Positions 5,633 through 5,758 of a stretch of 5,758 bases of DNA are shown piece by piece; positions within the stretch are counted from its first letter, which is position 1, and each line of letters opens with the position of its first letter. The notes under the pieces are model-generated. The model did not search any database and was not told the origin of the DNA. It was given only the letters and a program-made list of their open reading frames with translations. The position numbers and the translations under genes are program-made. The DNA lies in contig JAITTM010000079.1 of the NCBI GenBank assembly GCA_031286975.1, positions 1 to 5,758 on the forward strand, in the 5' to 3' direction. This DNA is from Coriobacteriales bacterium (lineage in GTDB: Bacteria > Actinomycetota > Coriobacteriia > Coriobacteriales > UBA8131).

Positions 5633-5758
5633 AAAAATGGCAGGGTCGCGCCGGACATATTTCGTAGTGCAAGGCGTCCGACCGAGCACTACTGTACGTA
5701 ATGTGAAAAAGGACAACGCAGCAATGCGGAATATGAACAAGTGACTCTGTACATTTTT
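5633..5758. repeat. 126-base imperfect palindrome reaching the window edge (MITE-like element, structured RNA or long terminator)
   Basis: Nearly the whole segment folds on itself about one axis. AAAAATG (5633-5639) pairs with CATTTTT (5752-5758). CAGGGTCGC (5641-5649) pairs with GTGACTCTG (5741-5749) with two wobbles. CATATTTCG (5656-5664) pairs with CGGAATATG (5727-5735) with one wobble. TGC (5668-5670) with GCA (5721-5723) and GTCC (5676-5679) with GGAC (5711-5714) continue inward. Local alternatives are GTAGTGC/GCACTAC (5664-5670/5686-5692) and CGCA-GCAA-TGCG (5717-5728), a GNRA-type tetraloop hairpin. No plausible ORF lies inside. Each strand ends in five T residues after the stem, so two-way termination is also possible. 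It may continue past the window. Confidence 0.6.

Noticed and set aside
1..5758. CRISPR array, tRNA, rRNA or transposase gene
   Set aside because: No regularly spaced repeats, no tRNA cloverleaf or rRNA segment, and no transposase-like frame were seen on either strand.

Overview
The window most likely comes from an anaerobic actinobacterium of the class Coriobacteriia (Eggerthellaceae or a relative). This is inferred from the pairing of a Tat-exported FAD reductase lipoprotein with a membrane-spanning LuxR-type regulator, a combination strongly expanded in that group, and from the G+C-rich codon use of the first two genes. No rRNA or other phylogenetic marker is present except a partial HtpG, so the assignment is moderate.

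Layout: (1) Bases 1-1836, plus strand: htpG (Hsp90 chaperone), missing only its first few dozen codons. (2) 1837-2003: convergent intergenic gap with a strong two-way terminator hairpin (1892-1944). (3) 2004-3794, minus strand: a Tat-signal, lipobox-bearing FAD-dependent reductase of the fumarate reductase/flavocytochrome c flavoprotein superfamily. The residues that handle fumarate in characterised enzymes appear to be replaced, so its substrate is probably something else. (4) 3795-3968: a compact control region with a good sigma70-type promoter for the reductase, a dyad embedded in that promoter, and a second dyad centred about 60 bases upstream of the predicted start. (5) 3969-5435, minus strand: a regulator with about 12 membrane segments and a C-terminal LuxR/GerE helix-turn-helix. 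(6) 5436-5758: gene-free upstream region holding a candidate promoter for the regulator, a roughly 97-base nested inverted repeat, a small 7-bp inverted repeat, and a 126-base imperfect palindrome that runs to the window edge.

Working model (inference): the membrane LuxR protein senses a small molecule and switches on the adjacent secreted reductase, which uses that or a related molecule as an electron acceptor. The dyads around the reductase promoter are candidate binding sites. No electron-donor partner (quinol dehydrogenase or cytochrome c) is encoded here, and the reductase carries no CxxCH haem motif or FMN-binding domain of its own, so its electron source must lie elsewhere. htpG is a housekeeping neighbour with no evident functional link.
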